DNA from: an uncultured Actinomycetes bacterium
GTDB taxonomy: Bacteria > Actinomycetota > Acidimicrobiia > Acidimicrobiales > Microtrichaceae
DNA length: 22,777 nucleotides
Assembly (NCBI GenBank): GCA_903930035.1
Contig: CAIYXG010000568.1
Span: 1-22,777, forward strand
Direction: 5' to 3'
The notes under the pieces are model-generated. The model was not told the DNA's origin. It was given only the letters and a program-made list of their open reading frames with translations, and did no database searches. Both the position numbers and the translations under genes were made by a program. This document shows positions 21,489 to 22,777 of the stretch, in pieces. Within the stretch, counting starts at the first letter, position 1, and each line of letters starts with the position of its first letter.

Positions 21489-22777
21489 ATGCCTCGCAGT
21501 GCGGAGGGACGGGACGCGCCCGGGGACGTCCCGTCGTCCGGCGGTCGTGCCGGCGGGCGTCGCTCGACCTCGACCTCGACCTTCGGCGTGTCCCGTCGGG
21601 AGTCGCACGACGCCTCGGACTTCTACGCCCGCTTCGCGGCACCGGAGATCGACGAGGTCGCCGTCCCCGCCGGCCCGGACGTGTCGCGGTCGCTCGACCG
21701 GATCGTGTGCGGCGACGCCCGGGACATGTCCGCGGTCCCGGACGACTCGGTGGCACTCGTGGTCACCTCGCCGCCGTACTTCGCCGGCAAGGACTACGAG
21801 ACCGAGCTGGGTGAGGGTCACGTCCCGGCGTCCTACCTGGAGTACCTGGAGATGCTGACCGAGGTGTTCGCCGAGTGCGTCCGGACCCTGGAGCCGGGCG
21901 GCCGGATCGCGGTCAACGTCGCCAACCTGGGCCGGCGACCGTTCCGGTCCCTGGCGGCGGACGTGACCGGCATCCTCCAGGACCGACTGCGTCTGCTCCT
22001 GCGCGGCGAGATCGTCTGGATGAAGCAGCGGGGATCGGCCGGATCGTGCGCCTGGGGCTCGTTCCAGCGACCGGGGAACCCGGTGCTGCGCGACACGACC
22101 GAACGGGTCGTCGTCGCGTCCAAGGGGCGGTTCGACCGATCCCGGACCGCGGCACAGCGCCGGCGCGAGGGACTCCCCTGGGCCTCGACCCTCCAGCGGG
22201 ACGAGTTCATGGACGCCACGCTGGACGTCTGGGAGCTCCCGGCGGAGTCGGCGACCCGCGTCGGGCACCCGGCACCGTTCCCGGTGGCGCTCCCGGAGCG
22301 GCTGATCCGGCTCTACACCTACGGCGGGGACCTGGTCCTGGACCCGTTCGTCGGGTCGGGCAGCACGGCGGTCGCAGCCCTGCGCACCGGTCGGCACTAC
22401 GTCGGCTACGACACCGACCCCGACTACGCGGCCGCAGCCCGCGAGCGACTCGACGGCGTCCGGGTCGAACTGGCGGGCGCGTCCGGGATGGTGGACGTCG
22501 AGGTGGCGCTCGACCGGACGGGCGACCCGGTGGACCTGGCCGATGCCCGGGCGCGGGGGTGCTCGGCGCGTGAGTGCGCCCACGTGCTGGTGCGCAGCGT
22601 GCTCCCGGACGCGGAGGTCGTTGCGGACGCCGCGATCGGGCACGGCCTCGCCGTGGACCTGGAGGTGGGCTCCGACGACGGTGGTCGCTGGCGATTCCTG
22701 GTCTGCGGTGGCTTCTCCGCCACCCGGCCCGGCCTCAGGCGGGTCGACACGCTGCTCCGGGCGCTCGGGACCGCTGC
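21489..22777 (+). CDS. Site-specific DNA methyltransferase (beta class, N4-cytosine/N6-adenine) with C-terminal extension; 3' end missing
   Basis: The reading frame is open from the ATG at 21489 to the window edge (429 codons). The N-terminal 40 residues are basic and Ser/Thr-rich. RIVCGDARD (71-79) leads into catalytic motif IV TSPPYF (93-98). A variable, likely target-recognition region follows. The S-adenosylmethionine motif DPFVGSGSTA (285-294) comes last, then GRHYVGYDTDPDYAAAARERL. Motif IV before motif I marks the beta class; TSPPY is more usual for N4-cytosine enzymes, but N6-adenine is possible. After residue 325 lies an extra domain (ECAHVLVRSVLPDAEVV, VDLEVG, FLVCGGFSATRPGLRRVDTLLRALG) that I cannot assign. 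No restriction nuclease gene precedes it; anything downstream is outside the window. Confidence 0.9.
   Translation, partial: MPRSAEGRDAPGDVPSSGGRAGGRRSTSTSTFGVSRRESHDASDFYARFAAPEIDEVAVPAGPDVSRSLDRIVCGDARDMSAVPDDSVALVVTSPPYFAGKDYETELGEGHVPASYLEYLEMLTEVFAECVRTLEPGGRIAVNVANLGRRPFRSLAADVTGILQDRLRLLLRGEIVWMKQRGSAGSCAWGSFQRPGNPVLRDTTERVVVASKGRFDRSRTAAQRRREGLPWASTLQRDEFMDATLDVWELPAESATRVGHPAPFPVALPERLIRLYTYGGDLVLDPFVGSGSTAVAALRTGRHYVGYDTDPDYAAAARERLDGVRVELAGASGMVDVEVALDRTGDPVDLADARARGCSARECAHVLVRSVLPDAEVVADAAIGHGLAVDLEVGSDDGGRWRFLVCGGFSATRPGLRRVDTLLRALGTA

Overview
The window is very GC-rich and gene-dense. It has short intergenic gaps, several GTG starts, F420-type luciferase-like oxidoreductases, many acyl-CoA enzymes, TAnnnT-type -10 boxes and several apparently leaderless genes. 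This points to an actinobacterium. The gene mix and the Thr/Pro-rich exported tails suggest an Acidimicrobiia-like lineage (Iamia/Ilumatobacter type), but that placement is an inference. No rRNA, tRNA, CRISPR array, insertion sequence or phage gene was seen.

Layout. (1) 1-4400: a divergent acyl-CoA locus. A TetR regulator and the start of a CaiB/BaiF CoA-transferase read leftward. A ketosynthase-like/DUF35 fusion, an SCP2-type thiolase and a degenerate GGDEF protein read rightward as a tightly coupled operon. The shared promoter region holds a 13-bp palindrome and a G-quadruplex-like tandem repeat. (2) 4414-7302: a secreted lipoprotein esterase-like hydrolase (minus strand) and two luciferase-like monooxygenase-family oxidoreductases. 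(3) 7350-10327: cydAB (cytochrome bd oxidase) and a convergent stand-alone cyclic-nucleotide-binding protein. (4) 10396-14395: an EthD-like protein, a short-chain dehydrogenase (SDR), an amidohydrolase and an aldehyde dehydrogenase, all catabolic in character. (5) 14396-16403: a structured leader, a 41-residue single-pass membrane peptide, and an ECF sigma factor fused to its own zinc-finger anti-sigma, membrane anchor and exported domain. (6) 16490-21420: a Zn-alcohol dehydrogenase, a cyclase-family hydrolase, a small membrane protein, an acyl-CoA synthetase and a second SDR. (7) 21489-end: a beta-class DNA methyltransferase that runs off the window.

How the parts may work together. Most enzymes fit degradation of a carboxylic or ring compound through CoA thioesters: activation by the AMP-dependent ligase or CoA-transferase, oxidation by SDR, ADH, ALDH and LLM enzymes, hydrolysis by the amidohydrolase and cyclase, and thiolytic cleavage by the thiolase. 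The substrate cannot be read from sequence. The two least ordinary units are: (a) the thiolase operon, where the partner ketosynthase-like/DUF35 protein has one cysteine in 466 residues and the third gene is a catalytically degenerate GGDEF; and (b) the 14.4-16.4 kb unit, where a leader that can fold two mutually exclusive ways (one burying the ribosome binding site) precedes a tiny membrane peptide and a membrane-anchored sigma/anti-sigma fusion.
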